From contig NZ_RCWJ01000001.1 of NCBI RefSeq assembly GCF_003668565.1, positions 1,240,001 through 1,304,000 on the forward strand: a stretch of 64,000 bases of DNA, read 5' to 3'. Below, piece after piece: positions 25,775-34,262 of the stretch. Both the position numbers and the translations under genes were made by a program. A model generated the notes under the pieces. That model did no database searches and was not told the DNA's origin. It saw only the letters and a program-made list of their open reading frames with translations. Source of the DNA: Mycetocola zhadangensis (GTDB lineage Bacteria > Actinomycetota > Actinomycetes > Actinomycetales > Microbacteriaceae). Position 1 is the first letter of the stretch; each line of letters opens with the position of its first letter.

Positions 25775-26236
25775 CTACGGTTCGAGGAAGAAGGCGAGAT
25801 TGACGAGCGAAGACGTCATTCCCTCCGCATGGTCACGCGCTCCGACCCCCACGGGAACGTTTCTCGCCTCAAATTCGACAACTGTCCCGTCGCGCTCTTC
25901 CCGGAGACCCCACTCCATTTGCATGGTTCCCTGAAACGCCGGATCGTCGGACTCGAAATCGACCTCCTGCACGACTCGCTCCCCCGGGACGAGGAGCACA
26001 ACTCGCACCTCGGACACGTCCGAGCCAGCCGATGTCTTCCCCGGCGCTCCTGATGCGTTGTCGTAGGTAAGCACGAGGCGGTACGAACCGCCGTCGCGCA
26101 TGTCGAACCGCTCGAATTTCCCGCGCATGCCCTGCGGCGGCAACCAACGGACGAGAGCCTCTTCACTGGTAAGCGCGGCGAACACCCGATCTCGGTCAGC
26201 GTGAATCAGCAGGCTCGCTCTATCGGTTCGGCTCAC
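25775..26236 (-). CDS. SRPBCC/AHSA1-family protein (copy 2)
   Basis: 153 residues with the SRPBCC start ASLLIHADRDRVFAALTSEEALVRWLPP and the C-terminal helix GARDHAEGMTSSLVNLAFFLE. It is a hydrophobic-ligand-binding fold without a known catalytic role. Convergent with the HxlR gene. It is related in fold, but not obviously in sequence, to the copy at 24690. Confidence 0.8.
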   Translation of the reverse strand: MSRTDRASLLIHADRDRVFAALTSEEALVRWLPPQGMRGKFERFDMRDGGSYRLVLTYDNASGAPGKTSAGSDVSEVRVVLLVPGERVVQEVDFESDDPAFQGTMQMEWGLREERDGTVVEFEARNVPVGVGARDHAEGMTSSLVNLAFFLEP

Positions 26237-26263
26237 CGTTCATCTCCCCGCCATGTGCGAACA

Positions 26264-26755
26264 TCACTGGTCGTTGCTCGACACTCGCCCGCGCGCCGCA
26301 TTGGTGTCACGCATCCGGACGACAGAAACTCCTACGCCGTAGGTCACGAAGTCGCCCACGGGGCGAACACCGATACCGAGCAGTGAGCCGTGCGCGCCCC
26401 CGTCTTCGCTAAGCGTGAGTCCCTGAGTGAGCGCCTGCCGCGCGGCGTCAGGCATCCGTGTCGCTGGCATCACCTCCGCGATTCCCGAGAACGTGATGGT
26501 GGCGGCAGGAACTTTGATCCACGGCAGGAGCGGTACCCGTTTCGGGATCGCCACCGTCACCGACACCTCGGGATTGAACGCGATGTGACGTGCCTTCCAC
26601 TCCCTGTCATTGGTTGTGAACCAAAGCGTGCGATCCAGGGTGAACGGCATCACGCCGGCGGTGCGAGCCTTGCCCCGAGCCGAGACCATTCCCACCACCA
26701 TGAAGTTTTGCTTCTCGAGCACCCGCCACACGTCATCGGTGGTCAGATCCGCCAT
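26264..26755 (-). CDS. Pyridoxamine 5'-phosphate oxidase-like flavin-binding protein
   Basis: About 163 residues. The split-barrel pattern RVLEKQNFMVVGMVSARGKARTAGVMPFTLDRTLWFTTNDREWKARHIAFNPEVSVTVA fits the PNPOx-like FMN/F420-binding fold (a general reductase family). The specific substrate is unknown. ATG 26755 is chosen because GGGAGG lies 6-7 nt upstream; the frame extends back to 26827. Confidence 0.8.
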   Translation of the reverse strand: MADLTTDDVWRVLEKQNFMVVGMVSARGKARTAGVMPFTLDRTLWFTTNDREWKARHIAFNPEVSVTVAIPKRVPLLPWIKVPAATITFSGIAEVMPATRMPDAARQALTQGLTLSEDGGAHGSLLGIGVRPVGDFVTYGVGVSVVRMRDTNAARGRVSSNDQ

Positions 26756-26932
26756 GGTGCCTCCCGGGGCTCGCGGTCGCCCCAAAGTACTGCACTTCAC
26801 CGTCGCGCGGAACCCTGACCCATGCACAGTGGCGGGCAGTCAGCTCCCCCGTCCGCATCACTTCAACAATGAGGGGTAATCCTGTCAAGCGACTATCGCG
26901 CTCCTGCTCGCGGCCGCGAACCGGGAAAAGTA

Positions 26933-27754
26933 CTAACGGTGAGGCGACGGTACCGGTGCTGTAAACCCGGCCAGCACCTTGAGCACCTCTTCGGTGAGCG
27001 CATCGTGAATGGTCGACGCCCAGACGCAGTTTCTGTGCTCACGAAGCAGCCAGTCCATGGCTTCATCCTCGGCCATTCCGACGTCATCCCAATTGATGCC
27101 CGGGTTTGCGAACGTCGCGGGCAGTCCGGTCTCGGGTGAGATGATCACCGCACCGAGGTGGATGTGATTCTCGTCCTCGGATCCCGGCGGTGCCCACAGC
27201 AGTTCCGCATCGCCGTTGCGCTCTTCGTCGTGCATGTGCCACGCGTCGCCGCTGCCCGTCCAAATCTGCGGTTCGGCGTGGCCAGGGATGCTGACCCGAA
27301 ACAGTTTGAAGTCGTTCCGAGTGAAACGCGCCCAGTCTTCTGGCTCGAAACTCGCAGGCGACAGTTGCGCCGAGGTCGCTCCAGCCTCAAACAGGTCGAC
27401 GGCGTCAAAGATGTCGTCGTCGATCATCTCGATGCAGGCGTGCACCTTTCCGACGAATTCAGCCATCCACTCGAGGAGCAATGCGGTCGTCGGTTCGTCC
27501 CACGGTGTCCCCTCCAGGGGCGGACCATCGTGGCCGCCGACGTGAAGGTGCCATGCGACATCGTCGTCGGTTGTCTCGACGTGCATGGCGATATCGCCGA
27601 TCTCGATAAACGTCAGGGTCAGCTCTTCGTCGATGATCCACCGTGCGTGAAGTCGTGGCTCCGGCAGCGAAGCGGGGTACGGCGCGAGAAGCTCCGGAAG
27701 ATCGGGAAGCAGAAGCTCCGCCTCGAGTGTCACGACGTCTTGCTCGGTTCCCAT
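26933..27754 (-). CDS. Hypothetical acidic protein
   Basis: 273 residues, not recognised. It is acidic with many His/Trp residues (HARWIIDEELTLTFIEIGD, DAWHMHDEERNGDAELLW) and has no signal peptide or membrane segment. The HIHLGAVIISPETGLPATFANPGINWDDVG region looks like a folded domain. GGAAAGG precedes the ATG. It stands alone between the PNPOx-like gene and a lipoprotein gene. The length and regular composition support a real gene. Confidence 0.6.
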   Translation of the reverse strand: MGTEQDVVTLEAELLLPDLPELLAPYPASLPEPRLHARWIIDEELTLTFIEIGDIAMHVETTDDDVAWHLHVGGHDGPPLEGTPWDEPTTALLLEWMAEFVGKVHACIEMIDDDIFDAVDLFEAGATSAQLSPASFEPEDWARFTRNDFKLFRVSIPGHAEPQIWTGSGDAWHMHDEERNGDAELLWAPPGSEDENHIHLGAVIISPETGLPATFANPGINWDDVGMAEDEAMDWLLREHRNCVWASTIHDALTEEVLKVLAGFTAPVPSPHR

Positions 27755-27823
27755 TCATCGACCTTTCCGGGATTTATCTTCGCAGCAACGGCAGACGCTC
27801 ACACGACAGCCGTCAGCCTTTCG

Positions 27824-28231
27824 CTATTGGCCGTTGGCGAAATCACGAACCTCTCGGACCGTTGGGCTCTTCTGCAGGCCGATGGCATCGGGCGCTATGG
27901 TGTTCTGCTGCCCATCTTCGGTGACCTGAAACGAGACGGCAGCGGTGGAACTGATGCCGTCGGAGGCCCCGGCGAAGGCCATGAGGGAGTCGTTGAGAAC
28001 CGAGTCCAGGACCGCGCCCGGCTCCGCTGTAACGCGCACGCTAACCGTCGAACCCATGCCGATGCTCGCCTTGTGCCTGGCATTCACGCTGGAGACACCC
28101 TCAACCGCAGAGATCGCCGACTCAAGATTTCCGGCGACATCCTCGGTGCTCTCAGCCCTCGCGGTTCCGCAAGCGGTCAAACTGCACGCTAGAAGTCCAA
28201 CGGCGATCGCCAATCCGAGCTTCTTCAACAT
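27824..28231 (-). CDS. Putative small lipoprotein
   Basis: 135 residues. The N-terminal signal KKLGLAIAVGLLACSLTACGT ends in a lipobox (LTAC), so the mature protein is probably attached to the outer face of the cytoplasmic membrane. The mature part is small and soluble (SAISAVEGVSSVNARHKASIG), not recognised. I start at ATG 28231 with GGGA upstream; an in-frame ATG at 28246 is possible. Confidence 0.7.
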   Translation of the reverse strand: MLKKLGLAIAVGLLACSLTACGTARAESTEDVAGNLESAISAVEGVSSVNARHKASIGMGSTVSVRVTAEPGAVLDSVLNDSLMAFAGASDGISSTAAVSFQVTEDGQQNTIAPDAIGLQKSPTVREVRDFANGQ

Positions 28232-28405
28232 GTATTCGAGTCCCATCCGTGGCGCCGTGCGGCGACGGGTCCAATCTTAGGGGTTCAGCGAGCCACCTCC
28301 CGGGCTGAGCGCCCTCGTCGCATTCGTTCTCAAACGCCCATTTTTTCACGAACGGATGCCATAACTCGCGATCCATGGACGGCGAAAACGCACGCTCAGC
28401 GTGAG

Positions 28406-28699
28406 TCAGAGAGACGCCACGAGTGCGGCCGCGAAGAGGGAGGGAACGCCGGTTGTCAGGACAACCCAGATCGCCGCGAGAAAGCCAATCAGGGAAAGCG
28501 AAAATCCTCGCGCGCCCGGCGTGAGTTTGAGCTGCCGTCGCGCTCCGAGGCTCAGGCCGATCGCCGCGATGGCGAGTAGCGTCGCGACGAAAGGCATGCT
28601 TGTCACGAAGAGGGAGCTGACTCCGACGACCGCCGCAGCGATGGCGGGGATGGAGTACGCGTGGGGCGCCACGCTCTCGGATGAGCTGTCCTCTGTCAT
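28406..28699 (-). CDS. Small DUF4190-like membrane protein
   Basis: 97 residues with three hydrophobic segments (YSIPAIAAAVVGVSSLFV, VATLLAIAAIGLSLGARRQL, SLSLIGFLAAIWVVLTTGV). The SLGARRQL..GARGFSLSLIGFLAAIWVVL pattern fits DUF4190-like proteins. The function is unknown. The start is ATG 28699; a degenerate operator copy is 35 nt upstream. Confidence 0.65.
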   Translation of the reverse strand: MTEDSSSESVAPHAYSIPAIAAAVVGVSSLFVTSMPFVATLLAIAAIGLSLGARRQLKLTPGARGFSLSLIGFLAAIWVVLTTGVPSLFAAALVASL

Positions 28700-28734
28700 C
28701 TTTGGACGCTAACAGCTCTGGCGAACCATCCGAG

Positions 28735-28751
28735 ACACCCAAACCAGGTGA
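28735..28751. promoter_or_regulatory. Degenerate TCAYCC-N5-GGRTGA-like site (J)
   Basis: ACACCC-AAACC-AGGTGA has one mismatch in each half. It lies 35 nt upstream of the DUF4190-like gene and 162 nt upstream of the PspA operon. Reported as a weak candidate only. Confidence 0.3.
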
Positions 28752-28913
28752 CCGAGTCCGGCGCGCACAGCCCCGCCACAACGAGCACGCTCACCGTGAG
28801 CACCGAAGAGCCACAGTGGAACGTGACAAATTGTCGGAAACGAGGGTAGCGTAACCGTTAGATCGTCCCGAGTTCGAGCGGGCGAGACGAACCGCCTCAA
28901 TGAAGGTGAGCAG

Positions 28914-28973
28914 ATGAGCAAGTACGAAGGCGTGCGCAGGACCCGGTCCGTAAAGCGCGGGGATCAGTCATGA
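28914..28973 (+). CDS. 19-aa leader peptide ORF of the PspA operon
   Basis: ATG 28914 follows AAGGTGAG and opens a 19-codon frame (MSKYEGVRRTRSVKRGDQS). It ends at a TGA that overlaps the next gene's ATG (ATGA at 28970-28973). The good ribosome site and translational coupling suggest it is translated. It is basic, soluble and unlike the PspA leader sequences I know. It may be only a coupling leader. Confidence 0.45.
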   Translation: MSKYEGVRRTRSVKRGDQS

Positions 28974-29596
28974 CGATGCTTGAGTGGGTTCTGGCCGGGT
29001 TTCTCCTGATTTACCTCGGCTCGCTCGCCGCAGTCGCACTGGTTGTCCGAAACTTCTATAGAAGGATGCGGCGCAGCCGCGCCGTCAGCGGAGCGATGCT
29101 CCGCACACGCACCCGACTGAGTCTGGGGCGGCGGCACGAGGTCCTTTCGCTGCGACTGCGCCTCGACAATTCGCTCGCAAGCGGTCAGGCGGCGGTAGAC
29201 CTTGCCGCGCATAGCGAGTATGCACACGGTGAGATACCGCGGCTCTTCCGCCGCATCCAGGCCGAGGGAATTGCGCTCGAGTCGCAGTTGCGACTGATGG
29301 AGAGCGAGACCGATCCCGCCGTGCTGGCCGAGGCGATACCGGTCGCAAGACGCCGGGTTGAAGCGGTGGCGAGCGTTGTGCACGAACTCCGCTCCGTCGT
29401 CGCTACTGGCCTCGCGGAAGAATCCGACGCTGGGTTGGAAAGGCTCCGGTCGGATGTCGACATCGAGGTCTCGGCGATGAACGCTGGACTCCGCGAGCTG
29501 CACAACCTCAACGGTTACGACGCACGACAAAATCGACGACAGCACGGGTCGAACCCCCTTGAGATGAACCGCCTGAGCAGAGGAAACAAGCCATGA
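28970..29596 (+). CDS. Membrane-anchored coiled-coil protein of the PspA operon
   Basis: 208 residues: one N-terminal membrane helix (residues ~5-27), then a basic stretch and a long helical region with heptad-like repeats (RLRLDNSLASGQAAVDLAAHSEY, IQAEGIALESQLRLMESETD). The ATGA overlap with the PspA gene at 29593 and with the small ORF upstream indicates one operon. It probably anchors or regulates PspA. It is not homologous to PspB/PspC that I can see. Confidence 0.65.
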   Translation: MTMLEWVLAGFLLIYLGSLAAVALVVRNFYRRMRRSRAVSGAMLRTRTRLSLGRRHEVLSLRLRLDNSLASGQAAVDLAAHSEYAHGEIPRLFRRIQAEGIALESQLRLMESETDPAVLAEAIPVARRRVEAVASVVHELRSVVATGLAEESDAGLERLRSDVDIEVSAMNAGLRELHNLNGYDARQNRRQHGSNPLEMNRLSRGNKP

Positions 29597-30366
29597 GCCT
29601 GACTTCACGTTTGCGAGCCGTATTCCGCATCAAGGCGACGCACGTCGTCGACCGGCTGGAAGACCCGCGCGAAGCGCTCGACGACAGCTACGACGAGCAA
29701 GTGAAGATGCTGCAACAGGTGCGTCAGGGACTTGCCGCGGTCGCGACGGGCAAAAAACGGATCGAGTTGCAGGGCCAGGAGATGGGCAACCGGTATCAAC
29801 GGCTGACCGAACAGGCGCAAGAGGCGCTGAGTCAGGGGCGGGAGGACCTCGCACGAACCGCACTCGAGCGCCGCTCCCTCCTTGAGCGACAGGTCGCAAC
29901 GGTGCGTGAGCAGCATGCGGCGCTGCTCCTGCAGCAGACGCAATTGCAGGAGAATGAGCGCCGACTCGCGGAACGTGTGGCTAACTTTCGGGTCGAGAAA
30001 GAGACGATCAAAGCGACATACACCGCTTCCGAGGCCCAGGTCAGGGCGAACGAAGCCGCCGCTGGTCTTGGCTCATACATGAGTGACGTTGGTGCGAACC
30101 TCAACCGCGCCAAAGATCGGGTCGCCCAGATGCAGGCCCGTGCGGCGGCGACCGACGAGTTGCTCGCCAGCGGCGCCCTTGAAGACCTCACCGCCTCGCC
30201 CGATGCCGACCTCGAGCGCCAGCTCTCAGCCGGCGCAGCGCAAGCTGAGGTCGAGCGGCAACTGCGGGCGCTCAAGAACTCGGGCGCGTCCTCGGACAGT
30301 TCTGGTGCTGACCGGCCCGGCGGGGGCCCTGACGCGTGGTTGAGTATTGGCCAGGGCCCGCGCTAA
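29593..30366 (+). CDS. pspA: PspA/IM30-family phage-shock protein
   Basis: 257 residues, almost entirely coiled coil. The N-terminal RLRAVFRIKATHVVDRLEDPREALDDSYDEQVKMLQQ and the ELQGQEMGNRYQRLTEQAQEALSQGREDLARTALERRSLLERQVA region are the PspA/IM30 pattern. PspA binds and stabilises stressed inner membranes. The C-terminus is Gly/Ser-rich (SSGADRPGGGPDAWLSIG). No PspF-like regulator is present; control is probably by envelope-stress factors. Confidence 0.85.
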   Translation: MSLTSRLRAVFRIKATHVVDRLEDPREALDDSYDEQVKMLQQVRQGLAAVATGKKRIELQGQEMGNRYQRLTEQAQEALSQGREDLARTALERRSLLERQVATVREQHAALLLQQTQLQENERRLAERVANFRVEKETIKATYTASEAQVRANEAAAGLGSYMSDVGANLNRAKDRVAQMQARAAATDELLASGALEDLTASPDADLERQLSAGAAQAEVERQLRALKNSGASSDSSGADRPGGGPDAWLSIGQGPR

Positions 30367-30380
30367 CCACACCCCGCCCG

Positions 30381-30695
30381 TCACAGCAGCTGCACCAGCT
30401 CGGTCACAGCCGTCGTGATTCGGGTGATGGGTGCGGCCCGGCGTTTTTCGGCCTGAATCCGAAAGGTCGCTTCCTCCCCCACTCGCACCGTGTCGAAGTC
30501 GACAACCGGCACAGGGACGTTGTCCCGAGGCAGCACCTCGGCGCCCTCCCTCGTGGATGGCGTTCGAGTGAGCAACACCGGGCGTTCGGCTTCGTTGACG
30601 AGAAGGTACTGTGCCCCTGAGGAAGTGGTGATGCGAAACGCCCCGAAAGTCGCTGTCGTGACCGCTCCAACGCTCACGCTATCTTGAGCACTCAT
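30381..30695 (-). CDS. Small hypothetical protein
   Basis: 104 residues, mostly beta-strand (FGAFRITTSSGAQYLLVNEA, RTPSTREGAEVLPRDNVPVPVV), soluble, not recognised. GAGGT lies 8 nt before ATG 30695. It is convergent with the PspA gene and divergent from the DUF998-like gene at 31014, with operator E in the 318-nt gap between. Confidence 0.55.
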   Translation of the reverse strand: MSAQDSVSVGAVTTATFGAFRITTSSGAQYLLVNEAERPVLLTRTPSTREGAEVLPRDNVPVPVVDFDTVRVGEEATFRIQAEKRRAAPITRITTAVTELVQLL

Positions 30696-31013
30696 CTTGT
30701 CGACCTCTCGTTGTTGCACAGTGCCAAGCTCGCCCGGGGCTGCTGGACGAGGTTTCCGTGCCAGGCCTGTCATCGCGCCCGTGACTTCTGCTTCGGTCCT
30801 CTCCGGCCCGGTCGAGTGATGAGAGCAACAGTGCACCGCGCGGCTGGTCGGCAGATCACCCACCGAGCATGAAATGTCTGTGGCGGCACGCCGTCACAGA
30901 GGGAGCTCCGGTGCTGAGCCGCTCTCACTCGGAACGGATGACGACAGCCCGGAGCCGGAACGCGAAAATGACGACCAGGCCCGCTTCTCACCGCGGGAAC
31001 AACAGGGGAAACT
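30696..31013. other. Intergenic region with operator E, no other gene seen
   Basis: This 318-nt gap holds operator E (30856-30872) and nothing else I can call. A stop-free minus-strand extension of the 30381 gene runs to 30863 but lacks a ribosome site and would cover the operator. The 141-nt leader from operator E to the 31014 start is longer than usual. Confidence 0.5.
30856..30872. promoter_or_regulatory. TCAYCC-N5-GGRTGA operator, site E
   Basis: TCACCC-ACCGA-GCATGA has one mismatch. The flanking AGATCACCC...GAGCATGA matches site A (5256). It is 141 nt upstream of the DUF998-like gene and 160 nt from the small gene at 30695. Confidence 0.6.
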
Positions 31014-32180
31014 ATGTCGACAACGAACACGCGCCGAGGCCGCATTCTCGGTCGAGCCGTGACTGATGAATCGCAAGCGCTACTGGCAGGTGCGGCGGCA
31101 TTCGTGGTGCTCACTCTGGTCGCGCTCCTCATTTTCGGCGGCCAGGATATCCCGCTGGCGGGGCGGCTGTCTGTCGCAACAGTTGGCGCGCTCGGTGGCG
31201 CCGTCGTCGGCGCAGCGACGTTCGCCTTCTCGGCGTTTCGGGCCAGACAGGTACACCCCGATGCCGCCCTGTTCCGCGCCGGACGGGTTCGCTCACTGAT
31301 CGATCTTTTCTCCCTGGCCCTGGCGCACGGGATCGTCGCCCTACTTCTGTGGCTCGGCCTGTTCACCCTGTTACAGGAGAGCTTTCTCGGAGCGGTCCTG
31401 TATCCGATCGCAGCGGCCGTCATGGTCGGCGCTGTCGGGTCGGCGACCGCATACGTTTCTTACCTCTCCGCAACGCGAATGGACGCGTATCGACTGGCCA
31501 CGCTGCTCGCCGTGTTCCTCGTCGGCGGAATGCTCGCGAGCATGCTGACCGCGAGCGACCCCAACTGGTGGCAACGAAACCTCAGCGCCCTTGGTGCCAG
31601 CGCTGACGCGTCAGGCAAGGCGTTCAACATCACGCTGCTTGTCGCCGGAGCACTGGTGACCGCACTGGCGAGCTTCGCCACGCGCCCTTCGGCAACTCCC
31701 CCGGTGCACGCGCCGACCGCAGAGGGGTCAGCGCCCGCCGCCGGTTCGTTCTCTCTTCTTCAGGGCGGCCTGACGTTGCTTGGTGTGTTGCTCGCGTGCG
31801 TCGGACTGTTCCCTGTCGATGAGCTCTTCGTCGTTCACACCATTGCCGCGTCAGGAATGGTCGTCACCTACGCCGTCCTGGTTATTCGCGTTCGCCGTTT
31901 CGTTCAGGGTGCGACAGTCGAGTTCATCTCTCTCGGATACGCGTTCCTCGCGGTCATCATCATTGCGGCATTGCTGTACTTCCCCTTCGGCTATTACAAC
32001 CTGACCGCCGTCGAACTGATCGCGGGGTTGTTGATCTTCACCTGGCTGATCGTCCTGGTGCGCACACTCGCGGCGCACGAGACTGACGACGCCAGCGACG
32101 GTGTCGTGGAACGACGGGAAGCTGCGGATGGCCGCCCCGTTCCTCCGTCGTCCCCGGCCGACCAGAAGGGCTCCCGCTGA
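31014..32180 (+). CDS. DUF998-like multi-pass membrane protein
   Basis: 388 residues with about ten hydrophobic segments. The stretch DPNWWQRNLSALGASADASGKAFNITLLVAGALVTAL matches the DUF998 style (loop NWxxLGA before a helix). The rest is a transporter-like hydrophobic protein with a charged C-terminal tail. Substrate and function are unknown. Operator E lies upstream, so it is placed with the envelope-stress set. Confidence 0.7.
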   Translation: MSTTNTRRGRILGRAVTDESQALLAGAAAFVVLTLVALLIFGGQDIPLAGRLSVATVGALGGAVVGAATFAFSAFRARQVHPDAALFRAGRVRSLIDLFSLALAHGIVALLLWLGLFTLLQESFLGAVLYPIAAAVMVGAVGSATAYVSYLSATRMDAYRLATLLAVFLVGGMLASMLTASDPNWWQRNLSALGASADASGKAFNITLLVAGALVTALASFATRPSATPPVHAPTAEGSAPAAGSFSLLQGGLTLLGVLLACVGLFPVDELFVVHTIAASGMVVTYAVLVIRVRRFVQGATVEFISLGYAFLAVIIIAALLYFPFGYYNLTAVELIAGLLIFTWLIVLVRTLAAHETDDASDGVVERREAADGRPVPPSSPADQKGSR

Positions 32181-32217
32181 ACGCAGCGCCGTTCGACGCC
32201 TGACCCGAACCGCAAGA

Positions 32218-32234
32218 TCACCCACAGCGGGTGG
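32218..32234. promoter_or_regulatory. TCAYCC-N5-GGRTGA operator, site F
   Basis: TCACCC-ACAGC-GGGTGG has one mismatch. It is preceded by CAAGA, as is site G. It lies 102 nt upstream of the DUF7144-cardiolipin synthase pair. Confidence 0.6.
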
Positions 32235-32336
32235 CTCACCCGCTCACCGCGCAGTGTTAGACAAGGACCAGCCTCTCGGTCGTTCACGCCGACCACGGGG
32301 ACGCCGGTACATCACACAGAGAAGGCGGTCGGCACG

Positions 32337-32756
32337 ATGAACAGCTCCGCAGCGGCACCCCAGTCCAAACCAATGGGATGGACGGGTTGGGTCTTCTTCG
32401 CAGCCGCGATCCTCTTCGTCAATGGCATGTTCAGTCTCACGCAGGGCCTGGTGCTCCTGACCGACCCGAACACATACTCGGCGGAGATCAACGGGGAGCT
32501 CCTCGTCTTCGACACAACGGGATGGGCCTGGTGGAACATCATTCTTGGTGTGCTGCTGCTCGCATCGGGCAGCGCTCTCTTTTCAGGAGCGACGTGGGCC
32601 AGGGTGGTCGCCGTCGTATTCGTGGTTCTGAGCGCTGTGTCGCAACTGCTGCTCATCCCCGTGCAGCCGTTCTGGTCGCTTGTCGTCATCGCCATCGACG
32701 TACTTGTGATTTACGCGCTGCTGGTGCACGGCGACGAGATTCGAACCGACAGCTGA
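32337..32756 (+). CDS. DUF7144-family small membrane protein (copy 3)
   Basis: 139 residues with four hydrophobic segments. GWVFFAAAILFVNGMFSLTQG, DTTGWAWWNIILGVLLLA and IPVQPFWSLVVIAIDVLVIY match the paralogues at 3350 and 13743. It is followed by cardiolipin synthase after 17 nt, so the two are probably co-transcribed under operator F. Confidence 0.85.
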   Translation: MNSSAAAPQSKPMGWTGWVFFAAAILFVNGMFSLTQGLVLLTDPNTYSAEINGELLVFDTTGWAWWNIILGVLLLASGSALFSGATWARVVAVVFVVLSAVSQLLLIPVQPFWSLVVIAIDVLVIYALLVHGDEIRTDS

Positions 32757-32773
32757 CTCGGCTGTAGCGCCTC

Positions 32774-34246
32774 ATGGATTCAACCTCTGTGGCCAATCTG
32801 GTCTGGGCGATCGCGTTGCTGGCCGACCTCGCCATCAAGGTGGTCGCTTTGATCGTCATTCCACGCGGGCGCAAGCCCACAGCGGCGATGGCCTGGCTCC
32901 TGGCCATCTTCCTCATCCCGTTTGTGGGCATCGCGTTCTACCTTCTCCTCGGCAGCTTTCGCCTGCCGTCCGCTCGCAGGAACGAGCAAGCGCGCATCGA
33001 CACCCTGATCGCCGAGCGCGTCGCGGAAATCGACACGCACACGCGAGCGGATGTTGCTCTTTGGCCGCGCTGGTTCCAACGGGTCGTGATGCAGAACGAG
33101 GACCTCACCGCGCTTCCAGCCGTGAGCGGCAACGACGCCAGCCTCATCGCCGACTACGAAGCTTCGATCGCGCAAATGGCATCGGCTATCGAGAGCGCTA
33201 CCCGGTTCGTGCACGTCGAGTTCTACATTGTGTCGTTTGACGAGACGACAGCTCCGTTCTTCGCCGCGATGGAACGAGCGGTCTCGCGTGGAGTCACCGT
33301 GCGGCTGCTGGCTGACCACGTCGCATCGAAACGGGTAGCGAACGCGACGGAAACGTTCGCCAAGCTGGACAGCATCGGGGTGTCGTGGGCGTGGATGCTG
33401 CCGGTCATGCCGACTCAGGGCAAGTACCAGCGCCCGGACCTCCGCAATCACCGCAAACTAGTGGTCATCGACGGCCGAGTCGCATTCATGGGCTCGCAAA
33501 ACCTCATCGACCGTTCGTACAACTCACCCAAGAACATTGAGCGTGGCCTGAAGTGGCAAGAACTGATGGTGCGTTTAACCGGACCGGTCGTGGCATCCGT
33601 CAATGCGGTTTTCCTCTCAGACTGGCTGATCGAAACCGGCGATCTCGTGGATCAGGATCACGTGCCGCCTGCTGCCGTGCCTGTGTCCTCAGGCAAACTC
33701 GTCTGCCAGGTCGTGCCGAGCGGCCCCGGATATATCACCGAGAACAACCTGCGGCTCTTCCTGTCCTTGATCTACGGCGCCACGGAGCGGGTGATCCTCA
33801 CCAGTCCGTACTTCGTGCCGGACGAGGCGATGGTTTACGCCATCACCACGGCCTGCCAGCGGGGGCTTGAGGTGCAGTTGTTTGTGTCGGAGATCGGGGA
33901 CCAGGGCCTGGTGTATCACGCCCAGCGTTCGTATTACGGCGTGCTGTTGGAGGCCGGCGTGCGGATCTTCCTCTATCCGGGGCCATACATCCTGCACGCG
34001 AAACACTTCTCGATCGACGACGATGTTGCGGTCATCGGATCAAGCAATATGGACATCCGCTCGTTCAGCCTCAACATGGAGGTCTCGCTCCTCGTGCGCG
34101 GCGGTTCGTTCGTGGCGGACATGCACCGGGTCGAGGACGCCTACCGGGAGGCGGGGCGCGAGCTGACCCTTGAGGAGTGGCGCAGGGAACCCGCCAGGGC
34201 CACGTTCCTCGACGGTCTCGCGCGATTGACCTCGGCCCTCAACTGA
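32774..34246 (+). CDS. cls: Cardiolipin synthase
   Basis: 490 residues with two N-terminal membrane segments (PLDc_N, residues ~8-62) and two HKD motifs: HRKLVVIDGRVAFMGSQN near residue 226 and HAKHFSIDDDVAVIGSSN near residue 408. These are the catalytic pairs of the phospholipase D superfamily. It makes cardiolipin from phosphatidylglycerol (or with PE or CDP-DAG, depending on type) at the inner membrane. Cardiolipin often rises in membrane stress, which fits its place behind DUF7144 and operator F. Confidence 0.9.
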   Translation: MDSTSVANLVWAIALLADLAIKVVALIVIPRGRKPTAAMAWLLAIFLIPFVGIAFYLLLGSFRLPSARRNEQARIDTLIAERVAEIDTHTRADVALWPRWFQRVVMQNEDLTALPAVSGNDASLIADYEASIAQMASAIESATRFVHVEFYIVSFDETTAPFFAAMERAVSRGVTVRLLADHVASKRVANATETFAKLDSIGVSWAWMLPVMPTQGKYQRPDLRNHRKLVVIDGRVAFMGSQNLIDRSYNSPKNIERGLKWQELMVRLTGPVVASVNAVFLSDWLIETGDLVDQDHVPPAAVPVSSGKLVCQVVPSGPGYITENNLRLFLSLIYGATERVILTSPYFVPDEAMVYAITTACQRGLEVQLFVSEIGDQGLVYHAQRSYYGVLLEAGVRIFLYPGPYILHAKHFSIDDDVAVIGSSNMDIRSFSLNMEVSLLVRGGSFVADMHRVEDAYREAGRELTLEEWRREPARATFLDGLARLTSALN

Positions 34247-34262
34247 CGGCGTGAATAAAGCG

